From Diplosphaera chodatii (Eukaryota; Chlorophyta; Trebouxiophyceae; Prasiolales; Stichococcaceae), in assembly GCA_032358165.1 (NCBI GenBank), contig JAALGY010000001.1, forward strand, positions 744,001 to 808,000: a stretch of DNA of 64,000 nucleotides. The letters are read 5' to 3'. Positions 42,753-54,666 of this stretch are shown piece by piece; positions within the stretch are counted from its first letter, which is position 1; each line of letters begins with the position of its first letter. The translations under genes were made by a program, and so were the position numbers. Under the pieces are notes generated by a model, which did no database searches, was not told where the DNA came from, and saw only the letters and a list, made by a program, of their open reading frames with translations.

Positions 42753-45522
42753 TTACAGCTCCCCGCGCAGCCGACGCCGCCCCTTGTGCGGCACACGCGG
42801 GATCATCACCGTGTGGATCGGTTCGTGGCTTTCCTGCAGTGTCAGTCACAACCGACGGTGTGTGTATGGACGGCAAGCAGGGAGGTATGATGTCGGACAG
42901 CTGCATGTCCTGCAACGCAGCTTCATCAGGGCAATGAGCACAACCCTTACCGACAGGATGCCGTAGTAGTTGACCTCCAGCATCTCGCTCTTGAGCACCG
43001 CTTGCACGAAGCCCGAGCCGTAGTATGCAAACTCCGACTCCTCAACGCCATCCCGCACAGGCCGCACCTACAAGTTGAAGGAAGGCTGGATAACCATCGG
43101 CAACTGTCAACTCCTGATCTTTCACTGCTGCAACGAGATGCACTGCTTGCAGCAGATGCAGCAACAGATGCACCGAATGCAGGTGGACACCACGCAGCAA
43201 TGAGTCACTTGTGCCTGTACATAACAGCAAGATCACAGCTGATGGACGTGGCACTGGATACCAGGTAAAAATTGAGCAGCCTGCAAGCCCGCCCCTTCAG
43301 CACATGGTCACCTGCGACCCGGCGCCGCTAATTATGTAATCCAGGTCGTTCTGCTTCGGCACGCGCAGGTGCTCCAGATGGTGGTCGTGACCACTGAAGT
43401 ACGCCTGCAAACACGAGCAGGCGGCTGTCGTGTGCCAGATGCCAGCAGCAACACCCAGGCTGGGCACGGTAGCGGCAGTGCTGCGTCTGCTCAGCAGGGA
43501 CTCGTCTCTGCCACAGTCCGACGCGCCTCGTCCCAGTGGGTGAAGGGCCCTGCTCACCTGGACGTTGTACTTGTGCAGCAGCGGCTCGACGTACTGCTGC
43601 AGCTCGGCGGTGTCGCCGTGCGCTCCCCCTGAAGAGTACACTGGGTGGTGCCCGACCTGAGAACGTAAAGTAATGTTAACACTTATGTAATGTAGTGGAA
43701 ACCTGAGAATCCTTGATCATAGTGATGTGCTGCTAGCTGCACATGACATTGACAGCGTGGCCGAGCTCCTGCCACATGACCCTGCCCACGAGCAGACAGA
43801 CAACAGAGTCGAACAAGTGACAACATGCGCACCACCAGCTTCCACTGCGCCTTGCTGGCAGCGAGGCGTGCCTCAAACTCCTTCAGCTGCCCGCGCCAGC
43901 TCTGCTCGTTCAGCCCGCCTGCCAACAGCAGCACGAATGACGGTCAGTGGTTGACAAGCCAGGTGCCGGAGGAGACTTTGAGGACATGCAGTGCTCTGTC
44001 AGTCTACACGAGGTTCAAGATTCGACCAGCGCGTCCTCAGCAGACTGGTACCAGCAGGAAGAAACAGCGCCCTCATTGCCAGCAGCTTGCAGCTGACTGC
44101 AAAACTTGCAGCATGTTTCATGTTGTCAGGTCGATCACGCACCGACTTGCCCAAACCATGACACGTTGCGGTAGGCCTCGATGAAAGGGCTGGTGTCAAT
44201 GAAGAAGATCTCCGCCTTGCCATCGCCCAGCGAGATCTCGAACGTCCGCTCGCAGTGCCAGCGAGGGTCACGTGTACGGAGCCCAACATCCAGCTGCGTG
44301 GCGCAGTTCCAGTGTGAGCAAGCTGACCAAGAGCCAGTCTGCAGCATGGCTGGATGCACTCATGCCGACTGCATCAGCTCTGAAATGATTCACCTCATGC
44401 AGTGGGCTGTAGAAGCAGTCCGGGTCAGCCGCCGGGCACTTCTCGGGCGCACGCAGCACGCTTTCACCATAGTCATGGTTGCTGCAGGTGCATTGAACTA
44501 TGTCAACAGGTCTTCAGGTTCAGCAATACCAGCTGCATCTGGCAGCGCCTCACCATGCACAAGCGTCTTCCCAGTGTGAGGCATGAAAGATAAATCGTAC
44601 CCAAGCACAGCATGCCAGGGGATGCCCTTGAGGCTGGGGCTGCTGTACACGTCCACAAATGACGACCGAAACAGGTCATCCTGCACCGATGAGAGCCCCG
44701 CTGCACGGGGAGGGACCTCGTCGTGAGTATTGTATGCATAACCTGGTTTGGGCGCAGTGCGCATAGTTACAACCCTGCACGTGATGAATTCATGCAGACA
44801 TCATGTTTCTTTACATCCCGCAGGTGCTTCGAGGTTCCTCACAATCGTAGAAGTTGTCCCCGGTGGAGATGACAAAGTCGGGATGTGCATTGTGCGCCAC
44901 CTCTCCCATCACCGCCGCCACATCACTCTGGTTGTGCAGCCCCTGCCGCCCCCAGTCCCTACGGTGGCGATGGGCCAGGGCATAAACCAGTTAGGGCAGC
45001 ACCGCTCCTCGCCTTTGGCTTGATGTCTGGCCCTCTGATGCACAGGCACCTCTGGTGCACTGCATCTTGCTGCTACCAACGATGGTGAGACGCAGCAGAT
45101 GGTACATGACCATGTTCTTACCCCACTATCAACATCCGTGCATAGACTCTGTGCGAGGTGTCAGGCAGCCGTGCGCCGCCGCCGCCGCCCGCCGCCAGCG
45201 CCGACAGCACGATCAGCAGCAGCAGCACGCCGCAGGAGCCGCCCGCAATCCACTTCCACTGCTTGAACCGGTCTTGGCGTGCAAATAGGCTGCTCGAGGG
45301 CGCTGGCGCCGCGTTTCCAAGGTGGCCGCTGCCACGGCCACTGCTGTTGGCATTTGTATTCAAGCGGTGCCGCTCGGTGGCTCCGGCAGTCTCCTCCAGG
45401 CTGACGGGCGTGAACGCAAAGTTGTTGCCGCCTGGGTCCTCGGCTGATGCGAGAGCTAGTTCGATGTCCGCGTCCGGCCGCGGCGACCGCTTGCTGTGGC
45501 CGTTGGCTGCCGGTTCGGCCAT
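42753..45522 (-). CDS. Purple acid phosphatase, ACP5-like, type II membrane anchored
   Basis: Binuclear metal phosphatase hydrolysing phosphate esters, probably at the cell surface or in an endomembrane lumen. Ten exons (45122-45522, 44843-44958, 44601-44700, 44394-44481, 44143-44293, 43833-43918, 43558-43656, 43312-43404, 42951-43067, 42753-42833) close to 443 residues. The first about 90 residues are cytosolic-type ([20 protein letters not shown]), then [20 protein letters not shown] spans the membrane. Metal-ligand blocks follow in order: [36 protein letters not shown] and [10 protein letters not shown]. It ends [15 protein letters not shown] and RRRLRGEL. The short single-domain form matches the mammalian tartrate-resistant type rather than the longer plant enzymes. 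Glycine-rich GGGGG follows the span. Confidence 0.94.
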
Positions 45523-46391
45523 GGCGGACGCTGCGTTGCCACTGGTGACCAGCGGCAGCCGGATGTGTTGCTAATCTAGTCAAGCAATAAGACGCCTGGG
45601 GCAGCGGGCTTTGCAGCAGTCGGGAGTGCTGTCACAGCTGCCCGGCAAGCCCTTAATCGATGAGGCCTGCTACCACCCGTCAGATGACAGACGAGCAAAG
45701 TCACGCTGCGATCGTGGCCACGGCAGGCAACGTAGCTCGTCGAGGCGGAGTCTGGCGATGTAGTCAGCGAACCATGCTGTCTTTCATTGCGGCATTGCCA
45801 CGCAGCATTGAACGCTGCGGCGTGATAGGAACACAGATGCTGTGATGCGACTGATGGCAGATGCAAAATATTGCAGCAGGTCAGGACCAAGAAGGAACAC
45901 TACCCTTGATGGCCCCAAAGGAGAGCTTCTACTGCAAGGTCTACAAGCGGCCGCATATCAAAGCGGCAACTTGTTGCGGGTCCGCGACATATACTTGCGT
46001 GCTGTTGACTGCAATTGGGTCCAGAAACGCGTGAGGTGTTGCACTCGTGCGGTCTCACGCTCATGACAAATGACGCGCTGGCTGCTGCAGGGCGCCATGC
46101 ATAAGGAAGCCTCTCGAGCGCATGCAGCGGCTCGTCGATAGCCAGATCGGAGCGCAGCGCATTAGTGTGTGGCAGTCCAACCAACAGAGCAAGAGTACAG
46201 GCATCGTGCGGCACTCTGAGCCAAATCATTTTTGCAGGTCTCTTGCGTTGCACTGTGTGTGCGAGTGTGCTGAGCCATCGGACATCCAGCCGATACTGGA
46301 GCCAAGAAAGAGCTTCCGTGATTACTCGCTGGAGAGGCTGCCACGGTGTATCGCAAGGCATCGTATTACAGCAAGTGTTGGCAGAGGCAGC
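45523..46391. promoter_or_regulatory. Divergent intergenic region, phosphatase / AHA1
   Basis: About 870 bp between two divergent start codons. A plus-strand open stretch near 45910 begins MAPKESFYCKVYK but closes quickly and matches nothing I know. Promoters of both genes are expected here. Confidence 0.4.
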
Positions 46392-48955
46392 ATGGCGCGC
46401 ATGGGTGAGGGCGACTCGCGATGGATCGTCAGCGTGAGCATGCACAACCCTGCATCTCTCTACACTCCCGATGTTATTGTCGTGCACTTGCCATACACAT
46501 CGCGGTAGTGACCTTGCCAGACGCATGCTGCCTGACGGGGGCCGCCACCCCGCATCAATGGCATGCATAACACAAGTGCCAGGAACTGCCTTGGCAGCAT
46601 GCTCAATGCAGCAGACGTACATGTCCGTGAGTGTGTGCAGGAGCGGCAGGACGGCACCAATGTCAATGCCTGGCACTGGACGGAGAAGGATGTGTCTGGA
46701 TGGACGAAGCAGCGGCTGGGGGAGCTCCTGGGCGGGCTGCAGCTATTCTCAGATGCCGCCGGGTCAGCAGCCATCACGGAGCTGGAGGCTGTGAACGGTG
46801 AGCGCGATGCATGACACGCACAAGCTTATAAAGCGCAGTCGTGATGCTTAATCCTGTGCCCGCATCGCCTTGCTGGTACACTGCAATGCTTGGAACTGCT
46901 GCCTGCGATCTGTCACCAGGACCTCGTGGATCATCTGATGATAGGGTTCATGAGGCGCAGGCGACTCCTTCATCAATGTGCGCAAAGGCAAGCTCATTGC
47001 GTCGTACGAGCTGGACGTGCGTGCCGGTTGGGTTGGCAAATCAGCCGAGACGGGCGACGAAGTGCGTGGCTCAGTGAAGCTGCCGTACATATCTGAGGTG
47101 AGGCGCACGGCTCTGAGACGCAGATGAGGCTGCAACAACGCGCACGGGCTGATCTTGACAGGTAGCCGGTTGAGATGATAGGCTGCTGTTGTTAGTGCAA
47201 CCTTGTTGATGTGCTTCCGATGCGGTGCAGGAGAACCATGATGAGGATCCAGAGCTGCAGATTTTTGTGGCGACTGAGGTGCCAGGCGCCAAGGCAGTGA
47301 AGGCGGGCATTCACGCCAATCGCAAGGTTCAATACCATGCCAATGTTCAGTGTCCAGTTCTGGAGGCTCCATGTGGTTGGTGACTTGGTTACACAATTGC
47401 ATCGTCATGTCGATGCAATGTCCACATCGGGTTTTGACGCCGACATCACGTGCTGCGTGTTGCAGGTCATTTTCGACAAGGTGCACCAGTTCGTCAAAGA
47501 GCTGCGTTCAGGGGGGCCGCACAGCCCAGGAGCGCCCGCTCAGAAGGTCTGCATGACAACAGCTTTCCACGAAGTTGCCAGACTGAGAGCAAGCAAGCAA
47601 TGCCCATGGCATTATAGGTCCGTAAGCACCAACCGGGAGCTGATCGATACAAACAGGTTCCAGTGTAGCAAGCATGCTGGCTGCAGGTTGGCACTGCCAA
47701 TGGCGCTGCAGCAGACCTGCAACCAGCACCGGCAGTCAGCAGTGTAACAGACATCAGCTCTGGGCCGCAGGCAGCCACAGGCGCTCCGGCAGCAGGCTTA
47801 CAGCCAGCGCCGACAGCCAAGCCCAGAACCGCGGCGCAGCCCAAGGTGCAGTGTAGACTTGGGTCTGTTCAGGCGCCACCATGCAATGGCACCCCATTCC
47901 AGTTGCTGAGCTGATCTGGCCACATGTCCCGATGCGTGCTCACTGTGTAGAACTCCTGTGGTTGACTGTGCAGGCTGCCTCAAAGCGGGATGATGGGGGC
48001 GCGACGCAGTCGCTGGATCTGCAGGAGCGCTTCTACGCGCGCCCCGCTGACATCTTTGAGGTGCGCCATCTGGGATGTCCGGCCGCCGGCACATTTTCGC
48101 AGCGTGTGTGTAGCACAGCTGGTAGCTGGTGCGGCAGCAGCACAGGCCCCTGCGGCTGTGGAGCATGCCGCCCTGGCTGCGCTCCGTCAGTGGGTGTGCC
48201 AAATCCACCAGGCGTCACTGCACGTCCCCTCTGTATACCATGAAACCCCCCTGTGCCCCGTGAAACGGCAGGCCCTGACGGACGAGCGGCGGCTGCGGGC
48301 GTTCACGCAGTCGGAGGCGACCTCACAGCCGCAGCCGGGCGGCGCCTACTCCATGTACGGCGGCTCAGTGCAGGTGCGGCCGGTGGTGCTCGGTTCTCAC
48401 TGCACGCCATGGCCACCATGCTGATGTGGCCCAGCTGCACTGCAGCCGCAGCTGCATGCACAGGTTGTGCCGCCGCGCGGGCGCCTTCTTGCATACCACA
48501 ACAACGAGCATTGGGCTGCTGAGTACGATCAATGGCGCGGCCTGAAGTTGGAGGCTGTTGCTGCGCAGGGCAAGTACCTGGAGGTGGACGCGCCGCAGCG
48601 CCTGGTGCAGGAGTGGCGTTTCAGCAGCTGGCCAGAGGGCACAGCCTCCAAGGTCGGACCTGGCATCCTCTGCTGTGCACTTGCTGTCAATGCTCACAGG
48701 GAAGGGAGTGCGGTGTACACGATTAATTTCTGGCAAGGGTGTGTGTGCGTTGCTCACCAATGCTGCTGTGCTTACTGCCAGGTGACCATTGCACTGGAGG
48801 AGCCTGACACGGGGACCACCATCCTGCGGCTGAAGCAGACGGGCATCCCACGAGAAGACCGGTTTGGCAATGCCGATGTGCTGCGCTCGGTGGAGGCCGG
48901 CTGGCAGGAGCAGATCTTCCGGCGCATCAAGGCGGTGTTCGGTTACGGCATGTGA
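46392..48955 (+). CDS. AHA1: AHA1, activator of HSP90 ATPase
   Basis: Co-chaperone that binds the middle domain of HSP90 and stimulates its ATPase. Exon 1 (46392-46433) gives MARMGEGDSRWIVS; exon 2 (46641-46797) ERQDGTNVNAWHWTEKDVSG and onward; exon 3 (46961-47097) INVRKGKLIASYELDVRAGW; exon 4 (47231-47326) EVPGAKAVKAGIHANRK; exon 5 (47466-47546) VIFDKVHQFVKELRSG. A Pro/Ala linker exon follows at about 47745-47852. The C-terminal START-like (AHSA1) domain is encoded by exons at about 47972-48060, 48271-48373, 48571-48651 (QRLVQEWRFSSWPEG) and 48782-48955, ending RIKAVFGYGM. Both halves of AHA1 are therefore present. The borders of the linker exon and one exon between 48374 and 48570 are not fully settled. 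Confidence 0.9.
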
Positions 48956-49344
48956 CATTAACAACTGCAAGTTGTGACCACTGTGAGCTTGCCAGTGGCA
49001 TGTGGTGGTGTCATTGTGTGCTGCTCCATGGTGGTTTTGGGGCAAGAATGACATGGTCACAGGGTGCCCAGCAATTGTGCAGCTTGATATCTTACAAACA
49101 ATCCACAATCTGGCTGGCCGATGAGCCACAATATCAGGCAACCAACGGTACAATCTAGATGGGTGACGCATATAACAGCATATTGGAGGCAAGCTCGCTC
49201 CACAGGCCAGCTGCTGGGCTGCAGCTGCACCGGTATGAAGCAAAAGTGTATACAAAGAACGCCAGGACCACACGGGACATGCTCCTGCCAGCATGTGGGG
49301 TTGTCCACAGCATTGAATATGCAACAGCGTTGGTACGAGCCTGC
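48956..49344. other. Convergent intergenic region, AHA1 / ABCG
   Basis: About 390 bp between two convergent stop codons, expected to hold two 3' untranslated regions. No gene seen. Confidence 0.45.
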
Positions 49345-52300
49345 TTATGGCTGCCTGCGATACTTCAGCAATAGGAATGTCGCTGCCAAGAATGCCACCA
49401 GCAGCACCATGAGCCACCAGACGTCGCCCCAGAATGCACCAGGCTGAAAGCCAAAGGTGCCAAGAACTATGTCGCCGCTGACCCGCACGCTTGGGATCTT
49501 CTCCTTCGGGATGCCCTGTCCCAAAGCAATGCTCATTAATCGATCACTGTCGGCTCGGATACTGCAGCTGACACTGCTACATGATGAACTTGTGACGATG
49601 TTCAGGAGCTTGCACACTACTCGAGCAGTGCAGATGCACAGGCAGGCAGCAATTTGCAACCACACAGGCACTTGGCAACAGCTTGTTTTCGGGTCGTTCG
49701 TATGCTGTACGGAACACCTTTTGGGCATATGGCGTGAAGTGGAAGTCTGCAGCGCCGTGGAACTCGTTGTCGAGCAGTGCCTCGTAGCCATACCTGCATG
49801 TCACGGCAATCGGCGTCCTTGTACAAGGGAAGGCTGGGCAGCAGGCACCTGCCCTTGGCCAGCTAACATGCCCTGGCGAGATATTGTGTAGTCAATGCTT
49901 GGTCAGCCGCACCTGACGAAGGACAGGCTGGACAGCCAGCGGGTGAGCGCCGGCATCTGCGCCCGGCTCATCAGGAAGCCGCCGAACAGCGCCGCCAGCA
50001 GCACCGCCAGCCCGCCTGCCGAGTTGGCCACCGCCGTGCTCGGCGCCGCCGCGCCTGCAGTTTCCGGGTCATAGCACAGCTGTTAATGACATAGGAGGAG
50101 ACTCTGAGCAATCCTGAGACGCTTAGTCACAAAACAACAGTCGGATGCCGGCTGCAGCGAAGCTCCAGGGTCTTCCTTGGGGCTAATTTGATCAGCTGTA
50201 TTCAGTCCCACCGATGAGCTGCAGCAGCAGTCCTACGCGTATTGGCCTCGATACGCCTGATACGTGCAGGACTACGTTCGCAGTCGCAGAGTCCAGACGC
50301 TTGCTCTCAGACAGTCAGAAGCAGCATCCAGTGCCGCCTAAATTACACAGACGGACTGCACGAAAGGTCACCGGTTGCATTTGGGCTACTGCTGCGGCTC
50401 ACCAGGAGTCGATGCAGGCCTGTAGGCAGGGCATTCCAGCACCCTGCTGCAGCCTCGACACACCCCATGCACAAGCACGGTACACGACACGGCTTCCCGC
50501 ACCTACGGCCATGCTCATGGCGGTGCCGGCCAGGTTGATGAGCACCAGCACCCCGAAGAAGCTGAGCACCCGGCCAAAGCCCGGGCGCAGGCCCATCACC
50601 GAGTACGTCACCGCCGCGAACAGCGCCGTCGGCGCCACCCGCATCGGCAGGAAGTCCCATGCCACGGTTGCGGTGAAGTACGCGGCCGTGCCGTACACCC
50701 CGCTGGCCCGCTCCCTGTGTGTGCAAATTAGGTTGTGAGGCTTCAGCACCTGCCTGTGGGGCAAGGCCACAGGAGCAAGGAGTGCGCATGCTGCGGTATC
50801 TTGAGCCAACAGCTGTGCCATCCCTGGCGCTGCAGCGGCGGCGGCCCGCTGCTGACGGCACAGCAGGCGGCAGAGCCTGCACAGTGAGGTGCCGCTCCTG
50901 CTGTCCGGCTCTGCGATGATGCCGCGCCAGCGCACCTGGTGAACAGCAGGCGCTCGGGCTCTGCGATGATGCCGCGCAGGCGCACCTGATGAACAGCAGG
51001 CGCTCGGCGCGCCAGATGGGCAGCGACGACAGCCCCATGACGCCCAGGTACAGCACCATGAACGCCAGGGAACCCAGCCGGTTCTGGATGCCGCCAGAGT
51101 CCCGCGCCAGGTTGGAGTACACCGCGCCTGCTCGCACGCAGACTGTGCTCAGTCACCGGGCTGCAGGAACCAGATCCTGGTTGCAGCATGCACGGGAGCA
51201 GCCTCGGGTGGCGCTCGCAGGGACATGTCAGCTGGGAGCAGCAACGGGGTGGTTCCATAGGACAGTCTTGGGCATGGACGGATGATGGGATAGCTGGTGC
51301 ATTCTGCAGTTTGATAACTCCAACAGCTTGTCTCACACCAAGGCCAATGGCGACGACGAGGGTGGCGCCCCAGTTCACGGCGATGAGGCCCGGGTGCCGC
51401 CGCGCCTTGGCCGCCTGCCGCGCACTCAGCGCCCGCAGCTGGTCGCCGAACGACGCCCGGTACTTCCTCGCCAGCGGCGACGGCGCCCTGCGGGGGCGGG
51501 TATGCATGATGTGCAGCATCAGGCTTCCACTGCAATCCGCTGTAACACCTGTTCGGGACAGGTGGACTGAGCATCCGAACCACCTGCGCCAGCACCCTGG
51601 CACAGAGGGGACCCACCTGAAAGGGCCGAAGCACGTCATCGTTTGCAGGGCCATGTGGTCACAGACTTTGCACACCAAAACAAAGTGCTGCAGCTGTTGC
51701 TCACCCTTGCGCGTCCCGCATGGCGCCATCAAGCGTGAGCCGCGCGAGCGCCTCGGCATCCGCCGCCGCTACAGGGCTGCCCGCAAAGCCCGCCACCAGC
51801 TTGTCCACCTGCAGCAGCGCGATTACACTCCGGCATGCTGGCTGACGGCTGGCTGACACTGACACAGTGGTGGGGCCCGCTGCCAGGCTCCTGGCTGCAG
51901 CTGGAGAGAGCAGCTGCACCTTGTCACCAACAAGTGCTCAGCCATGCCATCCCACGGCCAACTTTTTATAACAGACCTTTTTGTAAAATACGCTGTGGCG
52001 TGCTGCACCTGGGACGGCGGGCTGCGGATGACCAGGTCCAGGACGGCGTCTGCGATGTTGACGTGCGGCGGGACGTCGTGCCCCAGCGCCCCGAAGTGCT
52101 GCCTCGCCCGCTCCATCGGGCCTGCGCACCAGGTCGCAGCACATCACGGCGTGCCCAGCTGCAGCAGCAGCCTGCCGCCGCGCAGGCGCAGTGCAGCGCA
52201 GGAGCCGCGCGTGAGCGGGTCATCTGCCGGGCCTCGACAAGGTGCATTCTTGCTGCAGGGGCGGTCGCAACATGGGGTGAGGCATGTGAGCGGGGTGCCT

Positions 52301-54544
52301 GCACCACGGCCGCCGCACCCGAGTAGACGACCTGGCCAACGGAGGACAGGATGAGGCAGCGGCGCATGGTGGCCAGCACGTCGGGGCGCGGCTGGTGCAC
52401 GGACAGCACCACGGTAACGGCCCCAGCCGCCAGCCCCGCCAGGATGCCCACCACCGCCGCCGCGTTGGTGCTGTCCAGCCCTGCAGCGAATGATTTCGCA
52501 GGCCTGTGCAGCTGCCAGACGGGAGGCTCCACCCGGTGATCCAAACCCTGATCGCAAGGGGTGAACGTGCTTTGCCCGTCAGCACAGTCATCGACTGAAA
52601 CAAGAGGGAGCGCGTCACAGACAGCAGCCAGAGGGTGCACGTGGGAGGACAGCGTAGGCAGTATTGGTCAATGCTTGGGTGTGCAACCCCACAGGAAGGC
52701 CGGAGCACGCGCCTGTGGTGGGCTCATCCAGGAACATCAGCCGCGGGGCAGTGATCAGCTCCGCGGCTATGGAGACCCGCCGGCGCTCGCCACCCGACAG
52801 GCCCCGCACCCACTCGTCCCCGATGAAGCTGTGCGCCACCTGTGCAGCAGCAACGATGCGCTCTTGATCAGAGGAGGCGACACAGTTGCTCAAGCGGTGA
52901 GGTTCTAGGCCCCGTGCGCCAGGTCAAGCTACACCACAAAGATCGGCAACACATGTGTGCCACTGCAGCTCTGCACCTTCGACAGTGACAGTTGCCGCAG
53001 CAGCGCCCGCACGCGCGAGGCGCCCGCCGCCTTGCTGTCGGCACCTCCCGGCAGGCGCAGCGCTGCGTGGAAGCACAGGAACTCCCACACTGTGGAGGTG
53101 CCGGGCAGCACGTCGTCCTGTGGCACGTACCCTGCGGCCGCCCGCACCTGCCAGAACGTGGCATAGCATCAGCGGTGTGGCTCATTGCAGGCTTAGGATC
53201 CCCTGGGCAGCTTCAGATGCAGCGCTGTCACTCACTCACTGCAAGGCAGGCTTGTTGATGAAGTGGGTGCAATGAGCCACAACAGCACATAGTGAGCACC
53301 TACGCACCTCGTCAGGGCTGACCCGCCGCCCGCACAGCCTGATGTCGCCTGTGACACCTGCACCGTGTCCATCCCCAGAGTGTGGCGTTGTGATCACACC
53401 TTGTTGCATCTATTTATTCCTCCACAGAGCCCTGACAGCCAGCTGCAGAGTGCGAGGCACTCGACACGTAAGCACCCTCTATCGTGCGACGCTGTCACTG
53501 CTCACCTGTGCCATAGCGTCTGCCGGCAAGGATGTCCAGCAGCGTGGTCTTGCCAGCGCCTGACGGCCCCAGTATGGCGCACATGCCGCCGCCGCCGGCG
53601 CCGCTGCTGCCTTTCAGCATGCTGCTGCGGCTGACCTCGCCGCTGTCATCAAGCATGCTGCTGTGGCCGTCACCATTGGTCCTGCCGTTGGCAACGGGCT
53701 GCGCAGCGTCCTCGCCGTCGGGGCTGCCCGGGGTGCCGGCGATGCCGCTGACGTCCGACAGGATCTGCCGCAGCTGCCCAGCACCGCCCACCGGCACAGT
53801 ATAGCAGATGTCCTCCCAAGACAGCACCGCAGCTGCAGGTTCCGCATCCCCTGCACCATTTGCATACATCCCATGGTCGAAAACTGGGCACCTCAGTATC
53901 CACCCGGCCACTGGAGCAACTCAACATGCAGGTGAGATATGGTGTGAAATATGGAGTCGCCATGCTCAGCTATCAGCAGTTTGGCACTTGCCGTTGGTAG
54001 GTTGCTGTTGCCGCTCAAGGTCCGCAGGCGGCGGCAGCAAGGACTGTTGCCCACTGTCACCCCAGCTGCCGCCGTCTGCCGCCAACGCTGCCTCCTCATC
54101 ACCTCCGTCATGCTGTCTGTGCAGAGCGCCAGCGCTGCCGCCGTGTGTGCCATTGACACTGCCGGTGTTGTCGCCATGTTGGCCATTGTCCAGGCCCTCT
54201 TCCTCCTCGTCAAAATCATCTTCCTCTGCAATGCCTCCACCGGCAGCTGCCTCATCGGTGTCACCCTGTGGCCATGGCAACAGCTTGCTCTGTGTGTCGT
54301 TGATGCTTCAGTGATAAGTGAGCTTGCAGCACATGGTCCTATGCTTGTCCCGTTTGCCATGTGCTAGCAGCCAGACAGCGCAGCAAAACATCTGGTCAAC
54401 TGCTGATACCTCTGCATTGCTGGATGTCATGGGCAGCAGCTGCTCCTCGAGCCCGGCATTGCTGCGGGGCGACGCAAAGGCTGATGTGCGGCCATCATCA
54501 GATGTCACGCTGATGAGCCGCTCGAATATGAACCCCGACCGCAC
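49345..54544 (-). CDS. ABCG half-transporter with acidic N-terminal extension
   Basis: ABC exporter of the white-brown complex subfamily: ATPase first, then membrane domain. Exon 1 (54410-54544) starts [20 protein letters not shown]; exon 2 (53988-54265) is highly acidic ([16 protein letters not shown]); exon 3 (from 53891) reaches Walker [21 protein letters not shown]. Then come [19 protein letters not shown]; the signature [14 protein letters not shown] with Walker [11 protein letters not shown] (about 52720-52840); and the H-loop region [12 protein letters not shown] (about 52400). The membrane part has [20 protein letters not shown], the [24 protein letters not shown] motif and [20 protein letters not shown]. 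It ends [20 protein letters not shown] plus LLLKYRRQP. No signal peptide is seen. The start lies 122 bp after the stop of the second ABCG gene. A 50-bp tandem duplication covers one donor site. Confidence 0.88.
50907..51006. repeat. 50-bp tandem duplication over an exon-intron junction
   Basis: Two adjacent 50-bp copies, 50907-50956 and 50957-51006, differ at only two visible positions. On the minus strand each contains the end of the exon encoding RLLF plus its donor AG|GTGCGC. The exon-side copy is the right-hand one; the left-hand copy lies inside the intron and brings a second potential donor. Confidence 0.9.
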
Positions 54545-54666
54545 ACCTGTGCGTCAGGACGCTGTTTCTAGCAGTTCGGTTGTTCAGTAGGGTATGACAT
54601 GCCCTCAGCAACTGCACGTTGGCAGCGTGTTAGCTCGAGCTTGCACAATAGCAGCAGCATTGCACT

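Noticed and set aside
44130..44160. A GC donor (GGGCAAGT) at the end of phosphatase exon 5
   Set aside because: A strong GT donor (GTGCGT) nine bases further gives the correct phase and the continuous [14 protein letters not shown].
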